DNA of 64,000 nucleotides from Heterobilharzia americana (taxonomy: Eukaryota; Platyhelminthes; Trematoda; Strigeidida; Schistosomatidae): contig OX104134.1 of NCBI GenBank assembly GCA_944470555.2, positions 77,122,678 through 77,186,677 of the forward strand, read 5' to 3'. Made by a program: the position numbers and the translations under genes. This document shows positions 23,699 through 34,879 of the stretch, one piece after another. How positions within the stretch are numbered: position 1 is the first letter of the stretch; each line of letters opens with the position of its first letter. The notes beneath the pieces were generated by a model. That model ran no database searches. It was not told the DNA's origin and was given only the letters and a program-made list of their open reading frames with translations.

Positions 23699-23890
23699 AC
23701 TCATAAATACATTTGTAATTGGTATCGTCGTGAAGAGTTTCCTTATTGTTTTATCTTCTTCCTTCTGTATGGTTCAAGGGAACATTTTAGCCGCTTATAG
23801 TGATTTCTATCAAAGAACTGCTCTCACATTACAATTAATTATTTTGAATGTTTTTTCACTGAAGCGACCAGTTGAATATTTTCTGAAAGA
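23699..23890 (+). CDS. Candidate internal exon of an unrecognised membrane protein
   Basis: An open frame follows a good acceptor, 'cttttatttgtttccag' ending at about 23,698. The peptide contains a hydrophobic stretch (NTFVIGIVVKSFLIVLSSSF), then NILAAYSDFYQRTALTLQL, a second hydrophobic patch and FSLKRPVEYFLKDVI. A possible donor 't|gtaaatg' lies near 23,890, directly before a (TG)n run. The composition is protein-like, but no family is recognised and no partner exon can be linked. It may be a chance frame in AT-rich DNA. Confidence 0.25.
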
Positions 23891-24334
23891 TGTCATCTGT
23901 AAATGTGTGTGTGTGTGTGTGTGGTTTTCACATGTATTGTATTCACTTAAATCCCATCACTTGTGTTCGCAATGTATTTGAAGTTGAATAGATTCAGGCT
24001 AAGATCCTGTTACGACATAGATTTCCCCACTAATTTAAACGACCTTCTTCTTGGATGTAAAGGGTGGATTACTGTTTAGCATCTTTGATTAGCTTCATAA
24101 GGGATAACACTATCCACTTACGAGCAGGCAGATACAACTGATAAGACCAGAATAAAATGAAACCAATGTTCTTGAATACCCATCATTACAACTAACTATC
24201 TCTGTGTAAAATAGCTGATTGAAAGAGAAATTCAAAAACAATGATATCGACAGTTCACAGTTCGACAGCGAGGAAGTTGACACTTGATAAACTCGCCATT
24301 TGGTAATACCGTGACAACAAGAAAAAGTAATTAG

Positions 24335-24545
24335 GACTGCTAATGATGGTTAGCAGCAACTACATCCAGCTGACTAATCCCAATAGAAAGAAACCCGGGT
24401 TCTGGATTCCGTTGTTAACCGCTATCCATCATTACTATCAAACGGAAATTACAAACGATACCGAGGTATTCACGCTGCTGTCCGTTTGTCAATAGAGACA
24501 GATCAGTTAGGTTCAGTCAACGGCCAAAAATTAAAAGCAGTAACG
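24335..24545 (+). repeat. Sm-alpha-like SINE, 3' part
   Basis: The ribozyme-like segment at 24,352-24,415 is followed by 'taaccgctatccatcatta', 'gataccgaggtattcacg' and 'agagacagatcagttagg'. The same order occurs after the ribozyme at 38,269 and, in part, at 42,104. A tRNA-like head is not evident. Confidence 0.7.
24352..24415 (+). ncRNA. Hammerhead ribozyme motif, Sm-alpha type, degenerate
   Basis: 'tacatccagctgactaatcc' leads to 'gaaacccgggttctggattc'. Stem I (ATCCAG/CTGGAT) and stem III (CCC/GGG) can form. The core CTGANGA has become CTGACTA and the base at the cut position is T, so it is probably dead. Confidence 0.65.
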
Positions 24546-25945
24546 TGATTAAGGTTGTTTTTTTGTCAGTTAATGCCATAAAACTTGATGATAATATACT
24601 GTTTTGCTTAGTTTTGCTGTTAGTAATATTTGTTATGTCTGGTCAATGAAATTACTCTACTGGTTGGCATGCGAATGTTTTCATCAATAAGTAAGTGATG
24701 TTGCCAAGTTTTTTTAAACCTTATATGATTAACAGTTGCAGACAATCGTAAACTTTTCAATAAGTTCTGTATTAGTTACTAAATTATTCACGAACCATAT
24801 AGTAGCATATTAAATCTAATAAGCTTAGTCTTGGATCAAAACCTTCGAAGGTACAGATTTCCCAGGGTATGCTTGGTATGATATGAATATGTGATATATT
24901 CCTATGCAAAGCCAATATATAAAGCAGCCAGTTTATTGCTAAAGATAAAACATCTGGTCTTCAGTATCATATCATAACCATAGGACAGCTTGATGACAAG
25001 CCTATAAATAAATATTTCTCTCACTCTGTTAACTTCTGAACTCCATGAACATCTTCAAAAATTTTTTTGCAGGAACTCTGACAACAGCAACCAACCATTT
25101 AATGCCACGTACAACGTTATCTATATTAGAGGTGGAAGAATGCTAGCTGAATTTCATAAACATTTAGATTAATGGATGTCTAATCCAGTCTAATGTAAAA
25201 AAATTTTTTTACAACAAATTTTTACTTTGCGATTTATTTCACAATCTAGTTGAACACAATAATAAAAAGGCGGATTGGTGAAAAAACTTTTAAAAATAAC
25301 AAAATTAATTTATTACTAAAAGACAACGGTATATTAATAATAATAATAACAATAATAATAATTTGTAGCAAAAAAGAGGGAAATCCAGTCAAGCAGAGTG
25401 AGTCACTAATTTGTTCTCTCATACCATCTTCCGGTATTTCTGGGCCAGTGAATTAATGAAGTGAATACACCTGCCTACTTTCGTGTTTATTCTCTACTTC
25501 TCTCTTCCTGTCATTCATTCATGCATTGGAAAGTAGTTGACATTGTGATGATAAGTTTCAATAATATCCGGTTGAATAACAACCTCAACTATGCTACTTT
25601 GTAGAAGAAGAAACAAACTGAGATAATGCTGCCAGTAGGTAGCATGCAGACAAGAACAACAGAAGGTTATTGATGAACTGAGGAGAATGAGAAGTTAGTT
25701 TGGTGGCAGAAATAAGATCGTGATAAATAACTCAATGATCAATGAGACCACGAATATGAAATAAATTGAAAAGTTGAATAAACTTGAAATATATAAAAAT
25801 AGTATACATTACTGAACTATTTTATTTCTGAATAGAGCTTTGTTCAGAAAGAATGAGTAAAATGAATAGTAAAATTATTTAATTTAGGGAATTTGAAAAT
25901 GATGAGATGATGCTAAATCCAGGTAGTACACTTGTGGTTGAGAAA
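24546..25945. other. AT-rich sequence; TATA-like motif and (AAT)n tract
   Basis: No gene is supported. A 'ccaatatataaag' stretch at 24,912-24,924 resembles a TATA box but has no evident downstream ORF. A short (AAT/AAC)n tract lies at 25,332-25,364. Confidence 0.4.
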
Positions 25946-26077
25946 GACTTAAAAGGCCACCCTAGCAACAGCTGAAATAACCAAACAGTTTTCTGTATTT
26001 CGGGTGGAAAAGCAAATTTTCATAAAATATAGAAATCTGATTGGCTAATTTAGTTGTTGCTATGACGGCCTTTAAAG
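25946..26077. mobile_element. MITE-like element, copy 1
   Basis: A 132-bp unit whose ends are inverted repeats of about 40 bp: left 'cttaaaaggccaccctagca', right '..tagttgttgctatgacgg' plus 'cctttaaag'. There is no coding capacity. Related units occur at 26,098, 41,240, 42,325-42,511 and 58,130-58,395. Small size, terminal inverted repeats and copy number fit a non-autonomous DNA transposon; the parent family is unknown. Confidence 0.75.
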
Positions 26078-26097
26078 TTACACGTGGTTGTAGGCTA

Positions 26098-26228
26098 CTT
26101 TAAAGACCACCCTAGCAACGATCGAAAAAACTAATTAGATTTCTCCATTTTGACTGGAAAGGTAGATTTTCATTAAATACAGAAGTCTAATTGGCTGTTT
26201 GAGTTGTTGTGAGGGTGGCCTCTGAATT
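26098..26228. mobile_element. MITE-like element, copy 2
   Basis: A 131-bp relative only 20 bp from copy 1: left end 'ctttaaagaccaccctagca', right end 'gttgtgagggtggcctctga'. Confidence 0.7.
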
Positions 26229-26229
26229 T

Positions 26230-27095
26230 AGGCATCGCTGATAGGCTTTGGTTAAAGTTCACAACCACTGGGTTACTGTTCATGTTGGTGCATTTTATTG
26301 TTGTGTGGTGCTGAACATGCGATTATCCGAAGTCTACGCAAAAACACAAGAATGAATATCGGTGCACATATTGATAGTTGTCTCAATAACAGTAATATAA
26401 ACTGTTACTAGTTAAAACAGTGTAGCTTGGCAGTTCTTGTTTGATTGGATATTAAAGATGCATCGAAGTGATATTTTCCAGTACAATGTTCACTTATTCG
26501 TATTACTTCAAGTTTGTTTATCTTATGGAATGAAAATTAGTTAGTTTAGAGAGTTCACGAAAGATTACAACTGGAGCTTAGTTTCATCCATAAACAATAA
26601 ACTTCATCCACAACCTAATTAACTCCTGAGGTCACTGTTTGCAATAGTTCCATGTAGAACATACCTCTTCTTCGGCTTCTGTTATTTATTAAGAATGAAT
26701 TTCCCCTAGAGATTTGATTAGCTTAAAGGAACTACAAATTGACATCATTTGAAGCACCCAGAAGTAAAATTAGAGGTATTAAACAGCTTTCACTATTCAA
26801 TTTGTATTGTATTTATTGACTGGATCAAATCTCTTCATTTTCGAAATTTCTGTTCTCTGCAAAAGGTGGTTGATAGTGAATGGAAACTGTCAGTATTTGT
26901 GTTTACTTCAGTTGACTGTCGCATAAACAAAGCGAAAAACAGTCCGAGATCATTGTACACTATTTCAAATCGCTACATTTCTTATCGTCTACATGAAAGA
27001 GGAATCAGTCAGTCGGTTGTCGGGGGTAGGAAAATAGGACATTAGGCAAACACGTGTCAGGTAACTATATACTGAACAAGAGCCGTATTATTTAC
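26230..27095. other. No supported gene
   Basis: A 98-codon plus-strand frame (26,749-27,045, IVFIDWIKSLHF; WKLSVFVFTSVDCR) has protein-like composition but no splice context or family that I recognise. Confidence 0.35.
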
Positions 27096-27099
27096 AACA

Positions 27100-27945
27100 C
27101 CTATCAAATCCTAGAGAAATACAATGAAACTTTCCAACCGCATATCGAAAGTCAGAGGGAAGTACATAAGTCTGTGCCACGTTCGGCACCGTTGCGATGT
27201 TATCCTTAACATCAAAGGTCGGGATTACGGCGTGTCGGTGCCAGCATTTCTGCTCTTCACCCGTGAAACCTGGTCTCTCCAAGCTGAGGATGCGTGACGA
27301 CTCTTGGTGTTTGATCATCTTTATCTCCGTTCGGTTGTTCGTATCCGGTGGCAACAGCATGTAAGTAATTTTGAGGCACGACAGCGTGTGTATGGGCATG
27401 ACGGATATCATTTTTGCAGTAGGTGAAGTCATCTGGAGACACTGGTTTTGGTGGGGTGGACATGTGTTTGTTACACATATCGCTCCAACGGCTTCCACGC
27501 CGTTTATTGTTTGCTAACCCGGGATTGAATGGAAGAAGCGGTGGGATGGTCAGTTCACGACGTGACGCCATGAGATGAAGGAAGGTTGTCTCGGGTTGGC
27601 ATCTGTCGGTGCATCACGACTCGCTGGGTGGGGCCTGAGAGACGACTCAATCCAGGAACTTGGGACGTTATCAGATGTAGCTCAGAATCGAAAACAGTGG
27701 TAGTCATGCTGTAGCTTCCTTCTACCTTCTACTGCTGAGAAGTTATGAATGCTTTGTTTTGAATGTATCTTATTGGATTACCCTTCTAAGCGTTCTATTC
27801 TTATTGTTTTTCTTCTTCCCTTATCCACTTCTCATCACTTTGCGTCTTCGTAATGTTGTTACAGTATTTTGTGTGACGTATCTCTTGTTGTACTTGTTGT
27901 ACAGTATTTATGCTCTAATAATAACAATAATAATAATTTCTAAAG
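27100..27945 (+). mobile_element. Non-LTR retrotransposon (family 3), C-terminal RT region and 3' tail
   Basis: The plus strand encodes LNIKGRDYGVSVPAFLLF, RETWSLQAEDA, LLVFDHLYLRSVVRIRWQ, HVSNFEARQRVYGHDG and GICRCITTRWVGPERRLNP across a few stops. This is the conserved post-RT zone (K-G-R-V-Y...L-Y-G-x-E-T-W...F-D-H-R-C-L-R) also seen in diverged form in family 2. The copy ends in a short (AATAAC/AAT)n tail at about 27,917-27,940. It is 5'-truncated, and its coding part is more GC-rich than its surroundings. Confidence 0.75.
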
Positions 27946-28735
27946 ACTTACTAAGAAGCAGTATCACGTTATCAAGATGCTCGTATACATTTTAAAAATG
28001 GACTGATGTACTGTTGAGTATTTTTTCCGTAGTTCAACTATGCTTACTCCTCATTGAAATTGATCAGATCTTTAGATTAGTAAACAATCACTGGTTAATA
28101 CGGAAATTTTATTTATAATTACTTGTATGTCCCATTATTGATGCTAATTATTTGATTGCTAAACGAGATGATATTAGTTTCCTTCAATCGGTTAGTTGAT
28201 GAGTATAGTGAACACTTAAAGACAAGATTAATTTAAGACTCGAATATAAATTATTTTTCCTCTTATCTACAATAAAGGCTTCTCAACTGCCTTCTTATTT
28301 GCCTTTCTTTTATCTATCCTAAACTTGTACTTAGAGAAAGACACAAAATCAATGAATGTAAATCATAAGTTGATTCAAGTTCAAATTGTAGCGTATGGCA
28401 CCCTACTCAATAAATCAACGCCTAATTTTACACCCTTAGAGCTTCGAGACATATCGTAAATGTTTCATCACCAAACTTAACACTACTGACTAAGGGCATA
28501 TGTTTTAAAAGCTCACATCAGTACAAGAAGAAGGATGAAAAAAGAGAAACTAATTGGTCAAGTGGCACAAAACAAAATAAAGAGAGGCTGTTACTAACAC
28601 TTCATCACTATATGACGATTAGAATCAAAACGAAGCGCGTATGTATCTGCAACGCTGCCATCTGATATTCGTTATGTCATCTAGAATCTCGTCGAATCAC
28701 TGGTTTTAGTTACATCGTAGAACTCAGTCATAAAG
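27946..28735. other. AT-rich sequence, no gene seen
   Basis: Nothing recognisable on either strand. Confidence 0.45.
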
Positions 28736-28739
28736 ACTG

Positions 28740-29200
28740 AGCCAACAGTAACAAAACTTCATGGCTTGATGCCACACTTCAGTCTTGCTGGGAGGTCAGA
28801 GTCAACAGTAAGTTGTAATGCGTAAAGCCTATTTCAACCACCTCATTAAATCGGGGGGGGGTTACAGCGTCAATGGATGATTTAGTTAAGTAGTAACGTG
28901 GTTGACTGCAGCACTGGTTGATGCAAGTTTGAATATCACAGAGAACATCAATTCCTTTGAGTTTACAGATACACACTGCTGACGACAACCAACGAGTACG
29001 TAACCCAGATTAACTCTTTCCTACCAAATACCTCCAACCAACTAACGTGCATTAAAGTGCACCATCATGGTGATTCTCCTAGATTGATGGGGACATTGCA
29101 AAGCGATTGACAGAACTTAGTCAGCACTCAGGACTGGATAACATGAAACTGGTTGCACTTCAGTGAACCGTCAATGGTGAATTATCTATTTTAGTGAGTA
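28740..29200. repeat. Uncharacterised dispersed repeat (family R), copy 2
   Basis: Matches 4,960-5,345 and carries the longest readable version: 'aaatcgggggggggttacag', 'gactgcagcactggttgatg', 'gtttacagatacacactgct', 'cctagattgatggggaca', 'ggataacatgaaactggttg'. A 9-G run at 28,853-28,861 stands out and could be a local expansion. No ORF or terminal repeats are seen. Confidence 0.55.
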
Positions 29201-29844
29201 CTTCAAGCTTGACCTCTTTATTCTTCATCTGGTAGTTTCATGGCGTATATGACATTTTACGGAAATAACGATGGTTAAACTCTTTCCGATGTACTTTAAC
29301 TTTAATAACCATGTTTCTCAGACACTGCGGGGGAAAATCAAAATCAAATCGAAGTGTTGTTTGCTCCAGAGTGTTTCTTTATTGTCAACTTGCTAAAAAG
29401 TGCTTGATGATTGGGTTTCAATAAAACACTTTTACTACAAGTTAGATTCATTAACCGGGTCAGTTGTCTTATCGTTGTAAACAAGTTCCTTCTGTTTCCT
29501 GTTAGATCCATAACGATATAACCACATTACTTCTGTTATTTAATAGGATAGGACTGCGCAGCCTCATACTTTCTCGTTTGTTTCCGTGTGTTATTTTGAA
29601 TCCATTGGGTTTGACTTCCATTTGGGGGTATGGGGGTAGAAAGAGTGTGAGGTGGGGTGGAATAATTTAGCTAACTGCTGCTTAACTTTGTCATTATCTT
29701 TCAATTTTAGATTGACAATCCTGTGAATTTTTTGTTGTTTAAAGCTTTATGCTGCCTGTGCACCTAGTGAAAATGGATAGTTAATAGATTTAACTATAGT
29801 TTACATAAAAAACTGTGTTTTGATCAATAACCTCCATCAGCTAT

Positions 29845-29990
29845 CATTGATCAAGGTGCAGCAAAATGATGAGTCTCCTAGATTGGCGTCCATATTGTAA
29901 AATGATCTATAAAATTCGGTCTGCATTCAAAAATAGACAACATGAAATTGGTTGCCTTCCAGTGACCAATCAATGTCAATAGCCAGGAAT
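29845..29990. repeat. Uncharacterised dispersed repeat (family R), copy 3 (partial)
   Basis: 'gagtctcctagattggcgtc', 'attgtaaaatgatct' and 'agacaacatgaaattggttg' match the end part of copies 1 and 2 and continue with 'cagtgaccaatcaatgtca'. Confidence 0.6.
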
Positions 29991-29999
29991 TACAAATAT

Positions 30000-31685
30000 T
30001 AATAATCATATGACGACTTTTAGATTTTGCGTTTATGACAAAAACAGTGAAGATGAAGGTGGGATATATTGATAAATTCAGGAGCTAACACACTTTCTTT
30101 TACTACGTCCAGTATTTTCCTAGTTTCAGTAATATTAAAGCCAGTGAAAGAAATACTACCAGAGGTAAACCTAATTAGGTCTCTAACTAGGAAATATTGT
30201 AACATCACTATAAACTGCACTCACTGAAGTATATTTTTGGAATGAACGGCTAACAAGTTTTTTAAGAAGATCCATTACTAGGAAGTATGATGTACTGTAT
30301 CGTTTGACAGTAAGTGGTCAAAGAAAGTAACGAATTTATTGTCAAGTTTTCTACTTCAATCTAAGCACTTGAGAATGGTATTTGGAAACTTTGCTTCTGG
30401 CTTTAGGAGACAGTTCATAATAAAGTTTAACTCAAATATATGTTTAAATCATTGACTCTTATAAGTGAGACGTGTTTGCAAACTTTGAAAAATTCATATT
30501 CCTTCAAAGATTTAAATCTGCATCTGTCAGTTGTGAAGCCAATGGCACTTCCGTTATATTATCCAGACCACAAGTTATCCTCAAGGGAATTAAATTAGCT
30601 AGATGAATTTACGTTCTTTGTTACTCACCTATTCAAATTCTCGCGATAACTTATATAATGTTTCAGTAGGTCAATAAAGTTTTGTTCAGATAAAGTTATT
30701 TGCAATCAGAAACTATGCATATACCAGCTACTGTTGTTTTCTTTATCACATCTTAATTTGGATTGTATCCTGAGGCCATTTCAATGAGATGAGCATATTC
30801 AGTTGGTGCTTATTGGGAAATGGATACTTTTGAGATCATTTCCACTGTGGGATGATATAAGTTCCAGAACTAGAGTAAATGGGAAGTACTCACTCACTCA
30901 CTCAGCAGCTTTGTTCACATTCTCGCAGTAGGCAATGAGCGGCACTTATTGTTCGAGGGTTAATGATTCCACCTGGCTGCCCGGATCATTTCCTTAAACT
31001 AATGAGCCATAGCTCCAAACAGGGAAGTGTTAGTTCAGGACTCGCAAAATGGTCTACATGGAAGAGTTTAGGAGGGATAAAGCCCAGGACTGTCAGGTCT
31101 TGTTGTGAGCACGTTACAATTCAACCACTATATGGGATCCAACTGCACACAATTCCCTACCTCTATGGATTCATGTCATGATCATCGTACCACATCATCA
31201 GCAAGTATGTGTCCTCCTACCCAGCTTAGTTGACCCCAAAGATCACGGGTTGCCACTAGAAGTTTGAGAAATCTTTTTGGAAATAAGTGATTAATAAGCA
31301 CTCTACAGTGTGTATATGTTGTGGGAATTCGCCAATTTCAAGGTAGTTTGTGTCGTAGACTGATACTAGTTGAAGACTCAGTGAAAAATCTAGCATTGCA
31401 TAACTTCATATATTAATGGGTAGTTTTTTCTGTATTTTAAGTTCATAGTAACCTAAGACTTAGTTCCGAATATTTCCATCCTGACTTGAGGCTGAAGTAG
31501 TTCATCAGTGAAAGGTACAATCCCCCACAATTTATCCTTAACACCATCGTGTTTCAGTTCACAGGTGATATTTAAGATAACTGGAAATTTATCTAAACAG
31601 TTAAATTAGGTGGTTTTTTCAAACAATAGACTACAATTCGGATATTTCTCTTATATGCCACATTAAATTCATCAATTTTTGTAGC
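30000..31685. other. No gene seen; CACT run and an unidentified GC-richer block
   Basis: Bases 30,890-30,904 hold a (CACT)n run. The block 30,900-31,210 is more GC-rich than its surroundings and may be an unidentified repeat. No coding motif was found. Confidence 0.4.
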
Positions 31686-32053
31686 TCCGTAATCATTAAA
31701 ACGAAGGATAGAACAAGGCAAAAATTGTTTGGATCCCTTTCCAATGACATTCATGCAAACTCATTTCCATGCGTCCCAGATAAATATGTGACTAATTTGT
31801 CCTCTAATGTATTTTCAATTCGTGAGAAAGAGGCGCTTTTTCTTGGATTCAACTTTTCAGTTCCATACACGCAAATCTCTCAACTGGATGTTGATGCTCA
31901 GTTTGAAAATCTCTATGACCAGTTGAGCCCTCTTGTCCCTACATCTTCAGATAACCAAAGTCGGTTAAGGCTAAATTAGTTGGTATTGCTCACCAATTTC
32001 ATAGTTCAGAAACAAGACAAAGAAGCATTTCGAGTTCACAGCGCTTCAAATCT

Positions 32054-32689
32054 TTGAGAGAATTACGGAACAGATCGGATATAATCATTCTTAAACCCGA
32101 TAAGGGATCAGGTATCGTTGTGATGAATAAATCTGACTATAAAAATAAAATGCTATCCATCCTCAGCGACGAAAGCAAATTCACAGCCGATGTCCCATCA
32201 GAAGATATTAGAAAACTGGAGGCAAAAGTAACCACTCACTTAGCAAAACTTTTGAATATGAATGCCATTAACAAAGAGGAATTTAATTCATTGGAACCTA
32301 TGGGATCCGAATTTCCAAATTTATATGGATTACCTAAGATTCATAAAGCTAATAATCCCTTACGCCCTATATTGTCTATGTGTCGTTCTCCCACACGTAA
32401 ACTGGCGAAATGGTTGTTAAAAATGTTAAATCCAGTTCGAAACGAATTCTGTAAGTTTTCATTGAAAGATTCTTTTCAAATTGTTGACTGTCTTAGTAAC
32501 ATGAATATAAAAAACAAGATTATGTACTCTTTCGATGTAAATTCCTTATTCACTAACGTGCCATTGTCCAAGACTATTAGCATTCTCTGTGACTACATAT
32601 CCTCAAAAAAACCTCTCATTTCCTATTACTCCAACCTTTCTGAAGGAGTTATTATTGCTGTGTACCGACAAAGTCCACTTCACATTTGA
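32054..32689 (+). pseudogene. PLE reverse transcriptase, N-terminal and palm region
   Basis: A continuous frame of 211 codons. RSDIIILKPDKGSGIVVMNK (about residues 7-26) is the hallmark PLE N-terminal motif. FPNLYGLPKIHKANNPLRPI follows at about 87-106, then SPTRKLAKWLLKMLNPV, KDSFQIVDCLSNMN, and YSFDVNSLFTNVPLSKTI with the catalytic Asp of motif A in SFDV. A frameshift near 32,640 diverts the frame. The true continuation resumes as ELLLLCTDKVHFTFEGERF, then a TAA, then VDGVAMDSPLGPLLADIYM. The reaction would be RNA-templated DNA synthesis primed at a nicked target or chromosome end; this copy cannot make the whole protein. Confidence 0.85.
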
Positions 32690-32723
32690 AGGTGAACGCT
32701 TTCTATAAGTTGACGGTGTAGCT

Positions 32724-32987
32724 ATGGATAGTCCTTTAGGACCACTACTGGCTGATATTTATATGTCATATATTGAAAATCTGGCTGGTGATCTCATCGC
32801 TAAAGTTCCTCTTTACAAGAGATATGTTGATGACATTATAGTGATATGTGAGACGCGTGAGGATATGCTTTGTCTACCAAATAGACTTAACGCCGTACAA
32901 ACATACATCAGCCTGACATGTGAGAAAGAGAATAGTAATCAGCTACCATTCCTAGATATACTTCTTAGTCGACGAGAAGATGGTTAA
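32724..32987 (+). pseudogene. PLE reverse transcriptase, motifs B-C with intact YVDD
   Basis: The frame begins MDSPLGPLLADIYMSYIENL, and KRYVDDIIVICETRED holds the catalytic Asp pair at about residues 36-37. It ends after NQLPFLDILLSRREDG at a stop immediately before the basic YRKPTW segment. It belongs with the frame ending at 32,689, from which a frameshift and a nonsense codon separate it. Confidence 0.85.
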
Positions 32988-33419
32988 ATAAAACGGTCAG
33001 TTTACAGAAAGCCTACATGGACAAAACAATACCTGAATTTCCACAGTTTTTGTCCAATCCAATACAAGCGAGGTTTAGTAAAATGCCTGTTTAATAGGAT
33101 CTATCGAATCAGTACATCAAATTACTGAGCAAAGCACTTATGGAAAATGGATATCCGACGAAGTTTATAAACCGTTGTAGAGGTCAAGTAGCATTAAAGC
33201 CAACTCTATACACGGTCCTTAAGAAAAATGTCCATATCACTCTATCATACAGAGGGGAGCTAAATAGTATCATTTTGAGACGTATGCCGACATCAGTCAT
33301 TAAGAAAACGTATTACGCAGCGAATCTTACCATTGTGGAGAAAACAAAACACATGCTTCACCAAAAACCTAAACACTGCATCAATGATTACGTCACATCC
33401 CATCCCATTGTGTTTACCA

Positions 33420-33690
33420 ATTTACACGTGTATGTGGTCACACATACATAGAGAGGAGTAATCGAGTTATGCAGTTGAGGGTGGGAGAAAGTGTGCCTAA
33501 ATAGCTTCAAAAACAAATGGAGTGTTCAAACAGCTTTCAAAGACTTATATAGAAACAGTCAGTGACTTATTCTAAGATTTGCAGAAGCCATAGCCGTACA
33601 CAAATTTAAACCAACTTTATGTGTACAAAAACAGTTTGTTATTACACGACACCTACCTTGGAAAACTTTGTTTTCTTACCAAGATTAGGA
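33420..33690 (+). pseudogene. PLE GIY-YIG endonuclease remnant
   Basis: In a frame overlapping the end of the connector ORF, the plus strand reads FTRVCGHTYIERSNRVMQLR then GESVPK, a stop and LQKQME. This matches the C-x-C-G-x-x-Y-I-G-R core, with G changed to E, and the following x-x-R-V-x-E-H-x-P-x-W-L. Sequence near 33,600-33,640 corresponds to the final K-P-x-L-C-V-Q-K. The changed core and stops make it inactive. Confidence 0.65.
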
Positions 33691-34075
33691 CCAACTATGT
33701 CACTTCCTGTTTGTCCTCATCTTTCTTAATTTTAATCCCCTATTGTGTTAACTGTTGCACTTATCCCCCTCCCAGTCCTCGGTTTAATATATATCGACTT
33801 GACAAGTAAATGTGTGATCAGATTGTTCGAAATGTATTGCGCAAATACATCACATTGCTCAGATAAACTTCGTCTTCTAATTACGCTATCGAAATTACAA
33901 TTCAGTTTATTGAAGTATTCCTCCACCAGAGATCAAACCAAGCAAGTATGCGATTGATATGCTAGTCAGAACAACCAATGAAATAGATTCCAGAAAATCA
34001 CAATTTAGTTGTTGTTGGAACTTGCCTTCAAAGGGTCTAGCTCATAGACTTCAATCTTCCTACATAGTACATACT

Positions 34076-34083
34076 ATAAAAGC
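34076..34083 (+). promoter_or_regulatory. Candidate TATA box
   Basis: 'ctataaaagcac' lies about 190 bases before the ATG pair at 34,273/34,276. It is a good TATA match, but such motifs are common in AT-rich DNA. Confidence 0.25.
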
Positions 34084-34272
34084 ACTGCCGGTGTCCGGCA
34101 TTTTGCCACATAACTTTTATGTAGTTTGACTGACGTTATTGGTCATCGTTCCAAAAAACTGTAAGAAATCAGTAATTTTGAAAGTAATTTTAATTAATCT
34201 CTTCATTCATTGCAATTTTTAAAATCTAGAGTGCCACAATAAGCCTACGTGGCAAGATGTCGCATACTGGCA

Positions 34273-34551
34273 ATGATGTTATTTGTGATTATATTATTGA
34301 CTACAACTGACACATTCTTAGAGAACTGCTACTGGTATTTATTAGAATTTCAGTCAGGTAATTCAATAATGAAGGATCCTGATTACCTAGAATTGACTAA
34401 TATTTTATCATTGATATTCATTATGATGGTGGGAGGAGTAGTACCTGGACAAGATGACCGGTTCACTCCCCTGAAAATCTGGATAAGCTCGAGGGTTCGA
34501 TATGCAATAATTTCTGAACATATAAATAAAATGTTTGATTGGTGGTCATAA
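34273..34551 (+). CDS. Candidate small secreted or membrane protein, unrecognised
   Basis: From the ATG pair at 34,273/34,276 an open frame of about 92 codons runs to TAA at 34,549-34,551. It opens with a hydrophobic signal-peptide-like run (MMLFVIILLTTTDTFLENCY). A second hydrophobic segment follows (TNILSLIFIMMVGGVVPGQD), then a charged and aromatic tail (RFTPLKIWISSRVRYAII; INKMFDWWS). A TATAAAAG sits at 34,076. An internal 'cag|gtaatt' near 34,356 could also be a splice donor, making this a first exon carrying only the signal peptide. No family is recognised. It is wedged between a PLE and RTE copy C and could be chance. Confidence 0.3.
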   Translation: MMLFVIILLTTTDTFLENCYWYLLEFQSGNSIMKDPDYLELTNILSLIFIMMVGGVVPGQDDRFTPLKIWISSRVRYAIISEHINKMFDWWS

Positions 34552-34584
34552 TATGCTCAGAGAAATAGGCTAAATATTTAAATA

Positions 34585-34622
34585 TAAGATATTGATAGAT
34601 TCAGGCTAGCAATGGAATCCAG
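34585..34622 (-). repeat. Sm-alpha-like SINE remnant abutting RTE copy C
   Basis: The minus strand reads 'ctggattccattgctagcct', the sequence that directly follows the ribozyme cleavage site in Sm-alpha-like copies. It begins exactly where the RTE 5' end starts. Only about 20-24 bases match clearly. Confidence 0.4.
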
Positions 34623-34879
34623 GAACCTCGCCTGGTTAACTAGTTCATCAGTTACTACCCAGCCCTAAGCCCGGGTAAAGAGGGAAGGTTGAGCATACGA
34701 CAAGCAACCATACACCGTAAAACAAATCTAACAGCTAAAGAAACTTAAAAGCACAAACAAAATATAAAAAATAATAACAAAATCATTCCTCGCTGGAATC
34801 AGAGAGGTGAAATGACGCCGGTTGGTGAAAGACTTCGGGAAGCCAAGTAGCCGGGCAGATGAATCTTCTCTCGATGAAA

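Larger units (their letters stand above)
31690..33695 (+). mobile_element. Penelope-like element, nearly complete RT plus GIY-YIG, degenerate
   Basis: About 2.0 kb of the plus strand holds the whole PLE order across several frames. N-terminal piece 31,725-31,979 (REKEALFLGFNFSVPY). RT fingers and palm 32,054-32,689. Motif B-C 32,724-32,987 with Y-V-D-D. Basic segment just after 32,990 (YRKPTWTKQYLNFHSF). Connector 33,140-33,451 (MENGYPTKFINR; IKKTYYAANLTIVEK). Nuclease from about 33,420 (FTRVCGHTYIERSNR), ending in KPTLCVQK-like sequence near 33,640. Nonsense and frameshift lesions separate the pieces. It is the best preserved PLE in the window and the one best suited to family assignment. 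Terminal repeats were not found. Confidence 0.85.

Noticed and set aside
30890..30910. CRISPR-like or direct-repeat array at the CACT run
   Set aside because: It is a four-unit simple repeat without spacers, and the genome is eukaryotic.
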